DNA of 64,000 nucleotides, taken from contig NZ_CP108487.1 in the NCBI RefSeq assembly GCF_036226525.1, positions 2,604,001 through 2,668,000 on the forward strand, read 5' to 3'. A model generated the notes under the pieces. It searched no databases, had not been told where the DNA came from, and worked only from the letters and a program-made list of their open reading frames with translations. Of this stretch, positions 45,392 through 53,672 are shown one piece after another (within the stretch, counting starts at the first letter, position 1; each line of letters opens with the position of its first letter). A program made the position numbers and the translations under genes. This DNA comes from Kribbella sp. NBC_01245. GTDB taxonomy: Bacteria > Actinomycetota > Actinomycetes > Propionibacteriales > Kribbellaceae.

Positions 45392-46018
45392 GTGCCTCGT
45401 ACTGCCCGCGCCCTGGCCGCGACCGCCCTCGCCCTCGCCGTCCTCGTCACCAGCACAGCCTGCAATGGCGACAAGGACCCCAACGCCAGCCCCGAAACTC
45501 CTGGCGGCACCTTCGCCAGCCAGCCGACCCCCTCTGCTCAGCCGGACGGCCTGACGCTGGTGATCGACAACCTGAAGCCCGGCCAGTGCGTGAGCTTCGC
45601 CTATACCGGCCCCGTGGTCGAGGTGACGAACCCACGCGTCGTCACTTGCACGAGCAAGGATGCGAAGCAGAAGTTCGCCCGCTGGGTCGACGGCAAGGAC
45701 AAGGCCGGCGAGGAGGCCTGCGGCCACCTGGGCGAGAGCGCCTACCTCGGCACCAACGAGGAGAAGTTCCTTTGTCTTGACCATCTCTACCGGGCCGGCG
45801 AGTGCGTCAAGGCGGACGTCGACGGCACCCGGATCATCGGCGTATTCCTCAATTTGGTTGTGCCGTGCAACAAAGCCGCGGCGGGCGCCGGCACCTCCAA
45901 GGTCAAGGTCGTGAAGGTGGTCGGCAAGGCCAAGCCCAAGGCCAAGTACTGCGGCAAGAACGCCCAGTACGACCTCGCCCATCGAGCCATCGCGCTCTGT
46001 GTGACGACAGCGGTGTAG
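45392..46018 (+). CDS. cysteine-rich putative lipoprotein
   Basis: A 208-residue protein with a signal peptide and lipobox (VLVTSTACN; lipidated Cys near residue 23), a Pro/Ser/Thr-rich linker to about residue 55, and a globular part with eight or so further Cys. These include CVSFAYTGPVVEVTNPRVVTC and a C-terminal CGKNAQYDLAHRAIALC, suggesting several disulfides. It would be anchored to the outer face of the membrane. I recognise no enzyme motif; it resembles small septum/DUF-type ligand-binding lipoproteins of actinobacteria. The GTG start at 45392 is required for the signal peptide. Confidence 0.75.
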   Translation: MPRTARALAATALALAVLVTSTACNGDKDPNASPETPGGTFASQPTPSAQPDGLTLVIDNLKPGQCVSFAYTGPVVEVTNPRVVTCTSKDAKQKFARWVDGKDKAGEEACGHLGESAYLGTNEEKFLCLDHLYRAGECVKADVDGTRIIGVFLNLVVPCNKAAAGAGTSKVKVVKVVGKAKPKAKYCGKNAQYDLAHRAIALCVTTAV

Positions 46019-46059
46019 ATCACATAGTGGGCGGACGGATAAGGCTGGGCTGAGCTGCT

Positions 46060-47265
46060 GTGGCGCGTGGCACGATGGTTGATGTGACGACAACCGCGGA
46101 TGCGCCGAAGTCCCTGCCACTGCTGTTCCTCGGGCGTGACACGGACCCGCACTCGGAGCGGGGCGTGGAGTGCCCGGGCGCGCTGCCGCCTGCCTCCGAC
46201 CCGGACCTGGTCGAGCGGGCCACGAAGGCCAAGGCCGCGCTCGGCGACCAGGTCTTCGTGCTGGGCCACCACTACCAGCGCGACGAGGTGATCCAGTTCG
46301 CGGACGTCACGGGTGACTCGTTCAAACTCGCGCGTGACGCCGCGGCCCGCCCCGACTCGCCGTACATCGTGTTCTGCGGTGTGCACTTCATGGCCGAGTC
46401 CGCCGACATCCTGACCAACGACGACCAGACGGTGATCCTGCCGGACCTCGCGGCCGGTTGCTCGATGGCCGACATGGCCCGGATCCAGCAGGTCGAGGCC
46501 GCTTGGGACGCGCTCGCCGACGCCGGGATCGCCGACGTCACCGTGCCGGTCACCTACATGAACTCGAGCGCCGACATCAAGGCGTTCTGCGGCCGCAACG
46601 GCGGTGTCGTCTGTACGTCGAGCAACGCGCAGGTGGCGCTCGAGTGGGCCTTCGAGCGTGGCGAGAAGGTGCTCTTCCTGCCGGACCAGCACCTCGGCCG
46701 CAACACCGCCGTGCTGGAGCTCGGGCTCAGCCTCGACGACTGCGTGGTGTACGACCCGCACAAGCCGCATGGCGGTCTGACCAGCGAGCAGCTCGCGGCG
46801 GCCAAGATGATCCTGTGGCGCGGGCACTGCTCGGTGCACGGCCGGTTCACCGCCGCGTCGGTCGACGACGTGCGCGCCCGCGTTCCCGGGGTGAACGTGC
46901 TGGTCCACCCCGAGTGCCGTCACGACGTGGTGACCAAGGCGGATCTCGTCGGCTCGACCGAATACATCATCAACACCCTGGACGCCGCCGAGCCGGGCAG
47001 TTCCTGGGCCATCGGCACCGAGCTGAACCTGGTGCAGCGGCTGGCCAAGGCGCATCCCGACAAGAACATCGTGTTCCTGGACAAGGCCGTCTGCTACTGC
47101 TCGACGATGAACCGGATCGACCTGCCGCACCTGGTCTGGGCCCTGGAGAACCTTGTAGCCGGCGTGGCCATCAACACGATCAAGGTCGACGCCGAGACGG
47201 AGAAGTTCGCCAAGATCGCGCTGGACCGGATGCTCAGCCTCCCTGGGAAGTCTCTTCGCGACTGA
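46060..47265 (+). CDS. nadA: quinolinate synthase A
   Basis: [4Fe-4S] enzyme condensing iminoaspartate with dihydroxyacetone phosphate to quinolinate in NAD synthesis. The 401-residue length fits the long NadA type. The three cluster Cys appear in FCGVHFMAESA, in LVHPECRHDVV and in KAVCYCSTMNRI. Substrate-binding segments LGHHYQRDEVIQFADVTGDS, PVTYMNSSADIKAF and LFLPDQHLGRNTA are present. The GTG at 46060 is given as start; ATG at 46075 or GTG at 46084 are equally possible since homology begins later. nadB and nadC are not in the window. The 3' end overlaps a convergent glycosyltransferase gene by 32 bp. Confidence 0.95.
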   Translation: MARGTMVDVTTTADAPKSLPLLFLGRDTDPHSERGVECPGALPPASDPDLVERATKAKAALGDQVFVLGHHYQRDEVIQFADVTGDSFKLARDAAARPDSPYIVFCGVHFMAESADILTNDDQTVILPDLAAGCSMADMARIQQVEAAWDALADAGIADVTVPVTYMNSSADIKAFCGRNGGVVCTSSNAQVALEWAFERGEKVLFLPDQHLGRNTAVLELGLSLDDCVVYDPHKPHGGLTSEQLAAAKMILWRGHCSVHGRFTAASVDDVRARVPGVNVLVHPECRHDVVTKADLVGSTEYIINTLDAAEPGSSWAIGTELNLVQRLAKAHPDKNIVFLDKAVCYCSTMNRIDLPHLVWALENLVAGVAINTIKVDAETEKFAKIALDRMLSLPGKSLRD

Positions 47266-48400
47266 CCGCCGCCGTGCCGCAATACCACCCGGCGAGTACG
47301 TCGCCGAGGTGGTCCGGCGCCCAGCGGTCGACCGGCTCGATCCGGCCATGCAGGCTCGCGAGTCCAGCCGCGAGCGCGCGGGGCAGATCGCCACGCCAGT
47401 CGACGACCACGCCTTCGCCAGGTCCGACCAGGACCGAAGGCGCTCCGCGGTCCAGGCACACGACCGGGCAACCACTCGCCAGCGCCTCGGCAACGGCCCA
47501 GCCGGCCGAATCGCCAAGCGTTGGTGAGAGGAGCGCGTCCGCACGGCCCATCGCCTTCAGTACGTCGGCCCGCGGCAGTTCACCGAGGAACTCGACCCTG
47601 TCCCGTACGCCAAGGCGATCCGCGAGGCGATCGGCCCGACGCCACTCCGGCCCATCGCCGATGACGCGCAACTCCCAGTCCGCGGCATCCGGTCGGGCCA
47701 GCGTGGTGATGGCCGGGATCAGTCCTCGGGACGGGATCAGCCGGCCCACGAACAATGCCGTACGGACGCTCGAGTAGTCGCGTCCCTGCTGGCCTCCGCT
47801 GTTCAGGCGCGGCACGACGACCGCGGGGTGGATCGCGACCTCGCCGGTGCCGCGATAGGCGTGCGCCGCTTCGTGATCGCGCGCCACGACCAGGTCGACA
47901 TCGCGGCTCAGCCGGTAGTTCGCGACCCGCCGAGCCGGGCCGGTGCAGAGCCGCCGCAGCAGCTCGACCTCCAGCGCGGGCCCATCCAGCCAACGGGTCA
48001 AGGCCACCGGCACCGGTTCGGACGCCCCCGCCGGGCCCCAGATCACGCGCGCCCCGCTACGCCGTACGAGGCCGACGGGATGCCGATCGGTGTCGGTGGC
48101 GAGCAAGTGGATCACGTCGAAGTGCTGCTCGGCGTGCAGCCGCCGAATGGTGCGGGCCGCCTGCCGCCCCCAGGTGAGGCGCCGGAGAGCGGGCAGGTCG
48201 ACCCCGATGACGGTAAGGGAGGGTAATGGTCGCTGGGACAGCTCGGCCGTAATGCGCCGGGCCGACCCAACAGTGGTGACCAGATGGACGTCATGAGTCG
48301 CCGCAGCGGCTCGGCACCATGCCCAAGCCGCTTCGGCATCGCGGTCACCCTCAGGGTGACAAGCGTTGGCACTGATCAGGACCTTCGCCGTTGAGATCAC
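47234..48400 (-). CDS. glycosyltransferase family 4
   Basis: A 388-residue GT-B glycosyltransferase. It begins VLISANACHPEGD and shares this opening and overall layout with the enzyme at 55456 (VLISAYACGPDEGSE), so the two are paralogues. The GT4 C-terminal domain has FVGRLIPSRGL, the donor-site region IGDGPEWRR, and SPTLGDSAGWAVAEALASGCPVVCLD with the conserved Glu of the E-x7-E region. It probably transfers a sugar from a nucleotide donor at the inner face of the membrane. The GTG start follows GAGGGG. It overlaps nadA 3' to 3'. It faces away from the beta-helix gene at 48638, which runs in the same direction upstream. Confidence 0.87.
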   Translation of the reverse strand: MISTAKVLISANACHPEGDRDAEAAWAWCRAAAATHDVHLVTTVGSARRITAELSQRPLPSLTVIGVDLPALRRLTWGRQAARTIRRLHAEQHFDVIHLLATDTDRHPVGLVRRSGARVIWGPAGASEPVPVALTRWLDGPALEVELLRRLCTGPARRVANYRLSRDVDLVVARDHEAAHAYRGTGEVAIHPAVVVPRLNSGGQQGRDYSSVRTALFVGRLIPSRGLIPAITTLARPDAADWELRVIGDGPEWRRADRLADRLGVRDRVEFLGELPRADVLKAMGRADALLSPTLGDSAGWAVAEALASGCPVVCLDRGAPSVLVGPGEGVVVDWRGDLPRALAAGLASLHGRIEPVDRWAPDHLGDVLAGWYCGTAAVSREETSQGG

Positions 48401-48637
48401 GGCGGCCCCTCAGCAGCGTCCACCCGCCGGTTCGAGCCCGGGCACCCGCCAGCGCCCACTCTTGCCCACGAAATCATGCCGTCGCTCTGCGATTCCCATC
48501 GCGGAACCCCCAGTACTCCCCCAGTTGGCTGGATATAGCCGACCGTCCTCGCCCTGAGAGTAAGCCAGTAATAGCTGTGTTGCCTAGAGTCCTACGGCGA
48601 TAGAAAGTTGCACAAAACAGCAGGATTACGCGGAAAC

Positions 48638-50185
48638 TTACGGGATCGCCACCGCGGTTCCGCCCGCGTCCTGCGCGTCCGTGCCGATCCAGGTGGACCA
48701 CGTGTGCATGTAACTCCCCTTCCACGCATAACGTTTCGCGGCGAGACCACCATCGGCCGCAGGGATGCGGTAGTCGTTACCGATGAACAGATTGTCACCA
48801 GTGCTGTCGAATGCGTGACCCCAGTACTCCGGCCGGTCCGCCTTCTGGTTGCTCACAACGCCTGTGAGACCAAGGCCGAAGCCGTTCGCACAACGAGTGC
48901 TGGTGACGTTGTTGTCGATCACACGGAGGTGCTGGAGGTGTAGCTCGCGCCCCTGCCGCTCTTGTCCGCCGATGGCGTTGTGGTTGCCCGAGACAGTGTT
49001 GCCGGAGATCTCGACGTTGACCGACGAGTTCACGTCGATCCCGGCACCGTCGTACAGACCGCCTTCGGTGACGCCACGGCGGCCGAGTAGGTCACAACCG
49101 TTGCCTGTGACGGTGTTGCCCGAGATCTTGCCGTTGCTGCTGATCTCGAAACGGATGCCGTCGGCGGAGTTGTTGGTGATGGTCGAGTTCCGGAACTCCA
49201 GCGAGTTCGTGATCGCCGGATCGCCTGCCTGGCCGTCGGCCCAGAGCCCGATGCCCAGGTTGTCGTGGACGAGGGCGGCGTCGATCACACCGGTCGCGCC
49301 AGTGGTGAGTTTGATGCCGCCGGACTCCCAGTCTGCTACCCAGTACAGGCCTTGGTGGTTGTTGTGGTCGACCTCCACGTTGGCAACGGTGAAGCGGTCG
49401 CCCTGGTAGATGCCGCCGCCGAGCTGACCGTTGTACGACGCACGCCCAGCCGTGAACGAGGCGTCGTTGCCGATGATCTTGAAGCCGAGCGCGTGGTTGT
49501 AGCTGACGTCCGTGCTGAAGACCTTCCAGCGGGTGCCGAGCTCGATCGCGCCGGCCTGGCTCAGCGACGCGAAGTGCCGCACACCGATGCCGCGGATCGT
49601 CACGTCTGTCGCGCCACCTGACGGCAGCGCAGTACGGGTGCGGCCGACCAGCATCGTCGCCGTGGTCGGGTTGTCCCGCACGTACACGCGGTTGGCGGCG
49701 TAGTCCGGGTAGAACTTGCCCGGGCCGAGGTCTGCCAGGCTGGCAACGCGTACGAGCTGCGTACTGCCGCGGAAGACGTCCTCGGACTTCCGGCAGAGGT
49801 TGGCCACGTTGTTCTCGCACTGGCCGTTCGAGTCGGTGTAGGCCGCGGGAAGTACGCCGTTGACGTACCAGTTGGTGCCGGAGGCGGTCCAACCTGTGGC
49901 GACGACGGCTCCCGAGAGCATCGTGCCGCTCGTGGGCGACGGGCCCGCGCCCCACAGGGTGTCGCCGGTCTTGAGTTGTAGTGGTGCCGTCAGCCGGTAG
50001 ACGCCGGCCGAGAGGCAGTACGTCGTACCGGCCGGGTTCGCGTTCACCACGGACTGGATATTGGTGCCGAGGGCAACGTTCACCCCGGCGCAGGTATCGG
50101 CGGAAGCTGGTTGCGCTCCTACGATCACCGCCGCCGGTGCCGCCAGGATTAAGGCGGCGAAACCCCTCCAACGTTTGCTGGACAT
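48638..50185 (-). CDS. secreted right-handed parallel beta-helix protein (paralogue 1)
   Basis: A 515-residue exported protein with a Sec signal peptide ending near ASADTC (residue ~32). The mature part starts with a segment of AGTTYCLSAGVYRLTAPLQLKTGDTLWG type and a Cys-bearing GQCENNVANLC, then many coils of a right-handed beta-helix of about 22 residues (NGKISGNTVTGNG, NVEISGNTVSGNHNAIG). The unusual motif VADWESGGIK near the middle is shared with the proteins at 58862 and 61937. Such folds occur in polysaccharide lyases, epimerases and hydrolases; no specific active site is certain. The ATG at 50185 restores the signal peptide and follows GGGGG. Confidence 0.87.
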   Translation of the reverse strand: MSSKRWRGFAALILAAPAAVIVGAQPASADTCAGVNVALGTNIQSVVNANPAGTTYCLSAGVYRLTAPLQLKTGDTLWGAGPSPTSGTMLSGAVVATGWTASGTNWYVNGVLPAAYTDSNGQCENNVANLCRKSEDVFRGSTQLVRVASLADLGPGKFYPDYAANRVYVRDNPTTATMLVGRTRTALPSGGATDVTIRGIGVRHFASLSQAGAIELGTRWKVFSTDVSYNHALGFKIIGNDASFTAGRASYNGQLGGGIYQGDRFTVANVEVDHNNHQGLYWVADWESGGIKLTTGATGVIDAALVHDNLGIGLWADGQAGDPAITNSLEFRNSTITNNSADGIRFEISSNGKISGNTVTGNGCDLLGRRGVTEGGLYDGAGIDVNSSVNVEISGNTVSGNHNAIGGQERQGRELHLQHLRVIDNNVTSTRCANGFGLGLTGVVSNQKADRPEYWGHAFDSTGDNLFIGNDYRIPAADGGLAAKRYAWKGSYMHTWSTWIGTDAQDAGGTAVAIP

Positions 50186-50275
50186 CGCAAAACCCCCATC
50201 GTTTGGTCTCCGGCCGACGCTAGATGGAGGTCTTGCCAAGGGCACAGGGTTCTGAGCTGCAACAACCTGCAAGCT

Positions 50276-51661
50276 TTATGCGGACAACGCGGCGAGCTCC
50301 GTCACCAGCAGCGCACGGAACGTCGCATTCTCGCGAAGGTCGGCCGCGAAAACCTGCTCCACACCGAGCAACGCCTCGACCAACCCCGCGGGTCCGGCCT
50401 TCGCCTCGCCGACGACCGTCCGCAGCTTCTCGGCCAGTGGATCATCGATCTCAGAGGCCGTACTGACGTAGCGCATCCACGCCGCCACGGCCAACGCGGC
50501 ATGGCGCGGTTCGGCGCCGGCCGCGAGGCGATCGCGAATCGTGCCGAGCAGGCGAACCGGCAACTTCACCGACCCGTCCATCGCGACCTGGGTGGTCCGG
50601 TGCTTCAACGCCGGATTGGCGAACCGCTGCAGCACACTCTCCCCGTACGACGTGAGGTCCAGCCCGGCCGGCGGGTCGAGCGTCGGTACGACGTCCTCGG
50701 TCATCAGGTCCTGCGCCAGCCGTGCGAGCTCTTCGTCCCGGACCGCCTCGGCGATCGTCGCGTAGCCGCGCAGCGCACCGAGGTACGCCAGCAGCGAGTG
50801 GGTCGCGTTCAGCATCCGGAGTTTAGCCTGCTCCCAGGGCGCGACGTCATCGGTCAGGATCGCGCCGGCCTGCTCCCACGCGGGCCGGGCCGCGGCGAAG
50901 TCGTTCTCGATCACCCATTGGCGGAACGGTTCGGCCACCACCACGCCCTCGTCACGCCAGCCGAGCAGGCGTTCCGCGTCCACGCGATCGGCGTCGGTCG
51001 TCGCGGGCACGATGCGATCCACCATGCTCGACGGGAACCTCGCGGCCGCCAATTGCTCGGTGGCACAGCCCTTGGCTTCGGCGAACTCGTGCACCAGCCG
51101 CTTCAGTACAGCCCCATTGCCGACGAGGTTGTCGCAGGAGAGCAGCGTCAGCGGACCAGCGCCAGAACGGGCTCTGGCCTCTAGGCCGGCCACTAGCTGC
51201 CCGACAACCGTGCGAGGTGTTGCTGAGGCCAGATCCGCCTGGATGCCCTCATCGGCGAAGTCGAGTCCTCCGCCGGGCGCAGCGCGGTAGCCCTTCTCAG
51301 TGACGGTCAACGTCACTACCGACACGGCTGGATCGGCAATGCGCTCTACGACGCCTTCTGGCGCTACCAGCAGCTCGCGGACGCTACCGATCGCCTGGAT
51401 CGTCGGGTCGCCGAGTCCGCGCTCTAGGACCGAGTAGAGCCCGTCCTGCGGCGCTAGCTGGTCCCGCACGGTCGTAGAACGCTGGCTGACTCCTGAGATC
51501 CCCCAGGTCGTCTCGCCAGTCGCAGCCGCCGCTAGTTCCGTATAGACCGCCTGGTGAGCCCTGTGGAAGGCGCCGATCCCCAGATGGACCAGGCCGATCG
51601 ACAACTCGTCAGGGTTTACCGCGGTAGCGACCTTGCTGTCGCGTGAGAGTCGCTCGGTCAT
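50276..51661 (-). CDS. uxuB: mannitol dehydrogenase-family oxidoreductase, probable fructuronate reductase
   Basis: A 461-residue NAD-dependent polyol/uronate dehydrogenase. The N-terminal Rossmann region begins GLVHLGIGAFHRAHQAVYTE and has SRxxxLLSCDNLVGNG-like sequence around TLLSCDNLVGNGAVLKR. The C-terminal domain has the catalytic helix WEQAKLRMLNATHSLLAYLGAL with the conserved Lys and Asn-His. It should interconvert D-fructuronate and D-mannonate, or the tagaturonate pair. The start overlaps the kdgK stop (ATGA), making it the third gene of lacI-kdgK-uxuB. Context with glucuronate isomerase favours fructuronate reductase over mannitol dehydrogenase. Confidence 0.87.
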   Translation of the reverse strand: MTERLSRDSKVATAVNPDELSIGLVHLGIGAFHRAHQAVYTELAAAATGETTWGISGVSQRSTTVRDQLAPQDGLYSVLERGLGDPTIQAIGSVRELLVAPEGVVERIADPAVSVVTLTVTEKGYRAAPGGGLDFADEGIQADLASATPRTVVGQLVAGLEARARSGAGPLTLLSCDNLVGNGAVLKRLVHEFAEAKGCATEQLAAARFPSSMVDRIVPATTDADRVDAERLLGWRDEGVVVAEPFRQWVIENDFAAARPAWEQAGAILTDDVAPWEQAKLRMLNATHSLLAYLGALRGYATIAEAVRDEELARLAQDLMTEDVVPTLDPPAGLDLTSYGESVLQRFANPALKHRTTQVAMDGSVKLPVRLLGTIRDRLAAGAEPRHAALAVAAWMRYVSTASEIDDPLAEKLRTVVGEAKAGPAGLVEALLGVEQVFAADLRENATFRALLVTELAALSA

Positions 51662-52560
51662 GAGTGAACCGCCAATGCGTGGGCGCGGACTTCTTCCAGA
51701 GTGGCGACGTATCCCGTGCCACCAAGACCTCCAACGGACAGAGAGGCCGCAGCCACTCCTAGCTGGATCGCCTGGTGTAGGTCGTCCCCAAGGGCAAGAC
51801 GTGCTGTGACGGTCCCGGCGAACGAATCGCCCGCACCGGTCTGGTCGACGACTCGAGGCGCTGGCACCGCTGGAACTTCGGTGCCGTCGTCCAGCAACAC
51901 TCCATCGGCACCACGCGTCATTGCGACCGCTTGCGCCCCGAGCTGCCTCAACGTCGTACAGGCTGCATCGGGGGTTTCCCCGACCAGTTGTGCCTCTTGC
52001 GGCCAGGCTGGGGTCATCAGTCGCGCGTACGGCGCTAGGAGGCGGAGGTGTTCGGCGGCGCCTGCGGCGTCGACTAGGCGTGGCCGCCAGTTCGGGTCGT
52101 ACACGAAGCACGTAGAGAGGGCTGCGGCCTTTCGGACGGCCGCAGCGGCTGATGCCGAGATGGCGCACGCGATGCCGCTTGCCAGGACTGCGCCGAGCTT
52201 GTCGGGCACGTCCTCGGGGCTAAGGCCTGAGCCGGCACTGCCCTTGCGTACGTAGAGGAACTCGCGTCCACCGGTCGGATCGGCCTGCTGCAGGTAGAGA
52301 CCGTGTTGCCCGGGCACGCGCACCACCCGGCTGCTGTCGATCCCGAGATCGTTGACGCGGGCAATGAGCCGGTCGCCGAGGTCGTCGTCCGGGACTCTCG
52401 CCAGCAAGGCGGTGTGCGCCCCTGCGGCGGCAGAGGCGGCTGCGGCGTTCAGGGCGTCCCCCGAGAAGGCGAGGCGCATCGTCGTACCGGTGTCGAGTGG
52501 TTCGGTCGCGGTCAGTTCGACCAGGACCTCGCCCAGTACGAAGACGTCGGGGGTGGTCAC
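51658..52560 (-). CDS. kdgK: PfkB-family sugar kinase, probable 2-keto-3-deoxygluconate kinase
   Basis: A ribokinase-fold kinase of 300 residues. The start DVFVLGEVLVELTATEPL, the FSGDALNAAAASAAAG substrate lid region and the C-terminal DQTGAGDSFAGTVTARLALG (PfkB signature 2 with catalytic Asp) are clear. In context with uxaC and uxuB it should phosphorylate 2-keto-3-deoxygluconate for the Entner-Doudoroff route. The GTG at 52560 was chosen for the strong GGAGGAG site and for beginning the conserved strand. An ATG at 52578, which overlaps the lacI stop, is the alternative. It is coupled to the downstream uxuB by a 4-bp overlap. Confidence 0.84.
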   Translation of the reverse strand: MTTPDVFVLGEVLVELTATEPLDTGTTMRLAFSGDALNAAAASAAAGAHTALLARVPDDDLGDRLIARVNDLGIDSSRVVRVPGQHGLYLQQADPTGGREFLYVRKGSAGSGLSPEDVPDKLGAVLASGIACAISASAAAAVRKAAALSTCFVYDPNWRPRLVDAAGAAEHLRLLAPYARLMTPAWPQEAQLVGETPDAACTTLRQLGAQAVAMTRGADGVLLDDGTEVPAVPAPRVVDQTGAGDSFAGTVTARLALGDDLHQAIQLGVAAASLSVGGLGGTGYVATLEEVRAHALAVHS

Positions 52561-52574
52561 TAAGACTCCTCCAG

Positions 52575-53558
52575 TCATGGGGTAACGCCAGTGGAGCCGC
52601 GCACGATCAGCTCACCGGGTAGCTGCCGGCCAGGACCGGCCACGCCGTCGGGGTCGTCCAGTAGCGCCAGCAGAAGCTCCACCGCGACCCGGCCCGCCTG
52701 CTGCTTCGGGAGGCTCACGGTGGTCAGAGCGGGCCGGGCCATCCGGGACATCGCGATGTCGTCGATGCCGACCACGCTGAAGTCCTTCGGCACGGATATT
52801 CCGCGAGCATCCAGACGGGCCATCAAGCCGATCGCGACCAGGTCGTTGTAAGCCACCACGGCGGTGGCTCCGGAAGCGACGACCTGGTCGGCGGCGGCGA
52901 ATCCCCCGTCGTAGTGCGGCGGGAAATGCCCGATCTTGACCACCTCGAGCCCGGCTGTGGCAGCGGCCTCGGTCAGACCCCGGGCCCGCTCACCTTCGGA
53001 CCAGGACGTGGCCGGGCCACCGACCCAGGCGATCCGGCGATGCCCGAGCGCGGCCAGATGACCGACCGCCTGGCGCATACCGTCGGTGTTGTCGAACGTG
53101 ACCGAGCCGATGTCCGCTGCGACCCGGTTGACCAGCACGACCCGGGTCTCGGCGGCGAACCCGACCAGCTCGTCGAGACTAGCCCGTGGCGAGCAGAGGA
53201 TCATTCCGTCGACCTGCTTGGCCAACGCCCGGACTAAGCCCACCTCGACAGCCGGGTCCTCGTCGGCATCAGCCAGGAAGACCGCGAGGTCGGCCGCCCT
53301 GGCCCGTGCCTGGATGCCCTTGACGATGCTCGGGAAGAAGGGGTTCGCGAGGTCCGGCACGACCAGGCCGATGTTGCCGGTGCGGCCCGTGATGAGACCG
53401 CGGGCGGCCCGGTTCGGGGCGTAGCCGAGGCGGTCGGCGGCGGACTGCACGCGCGCCCGGGTCTCGACGTTCACCATCTCGGGCATCGAGAGCGCACGCG
53501 AGACGGTCGACGCCGAGACACCGGCCAAGCGGGCGACGTCGCGAATGGTCGAAGGCAC
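52575..53558 (-). CDS. LacI-family transcriptional regulator of hexuronate genes
   Basis: A 327-residue repressor with the N-terminal LacI helix-turn-helix and hinge (TIRDVARLAGVSASTVSRALSMPEMVN, YAPNRAARGL) and a periplasmic-binding-protein-like effector domain (NIGLVVPDLANPFFPSIVKGI onward). It begins at GTG. It is first in the minus-strand unit lacI-kdgK-uxuB and divergent from uxaC. A perfect dyad in the intergenic region is the probable operator, so it likely represses both arms until a uronate-derived inducer binds. Confidence 0.92.
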   Translation of the reverse strand: MPSTIRDVARLAGVSASTVSRALSMPEMVNVETRARVQSAADRLGYAPNRAARGLITGRTGNIGLVVPDLANPFFPSIVKGIQARARAADLAVFLADADEDPAVEVGLVRALAKQVDGMILCSPRASLDELVGFAAETRVVLVNRVAADIGSVTFDNTDGMRQAVGHLAALGHRRIAWVGGPATSWSEGERARGLTEAAATAGLEVVKIGHFPPHYDGGFAAADQVVASGATAVVAYNDLVAIGLMARLDARGISVPKDFSVVGIDDIAMSRMARPALTTVSLPKQQAGRVAVELLLALLDDPDGVAGPGRQLPGELIVRGSTGVTP

Positions 53559-53622
53559 ATGCGGAGTTTGCAGCCTGTTTCATCGAGGTGTCAACAGCCG
53601 GGCCTTGTGCCTGTGTTGTCGG

Positions 53623-53640
53623 ACTGCAATCCTTTGCAGT
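53623..53640. promoter_or_regulatory. palindromic LacI-family operator, lacI/uxaC intergenic region
   Basis: ACTGCAATCCTTTGCAGT is a perfect 7-bp inverted repeat with a 4-nt centre, ending 32 bp before the uxaC start. A related half-site TTTGCAGCC lies near 53567, next to the lacI start. Position and symmetry fit a local repressor site. Confidence 0.62.
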
Positions 53641-53672
53641 GTCCGTTTCATTCGATGCGTCCTGGAGATCTT

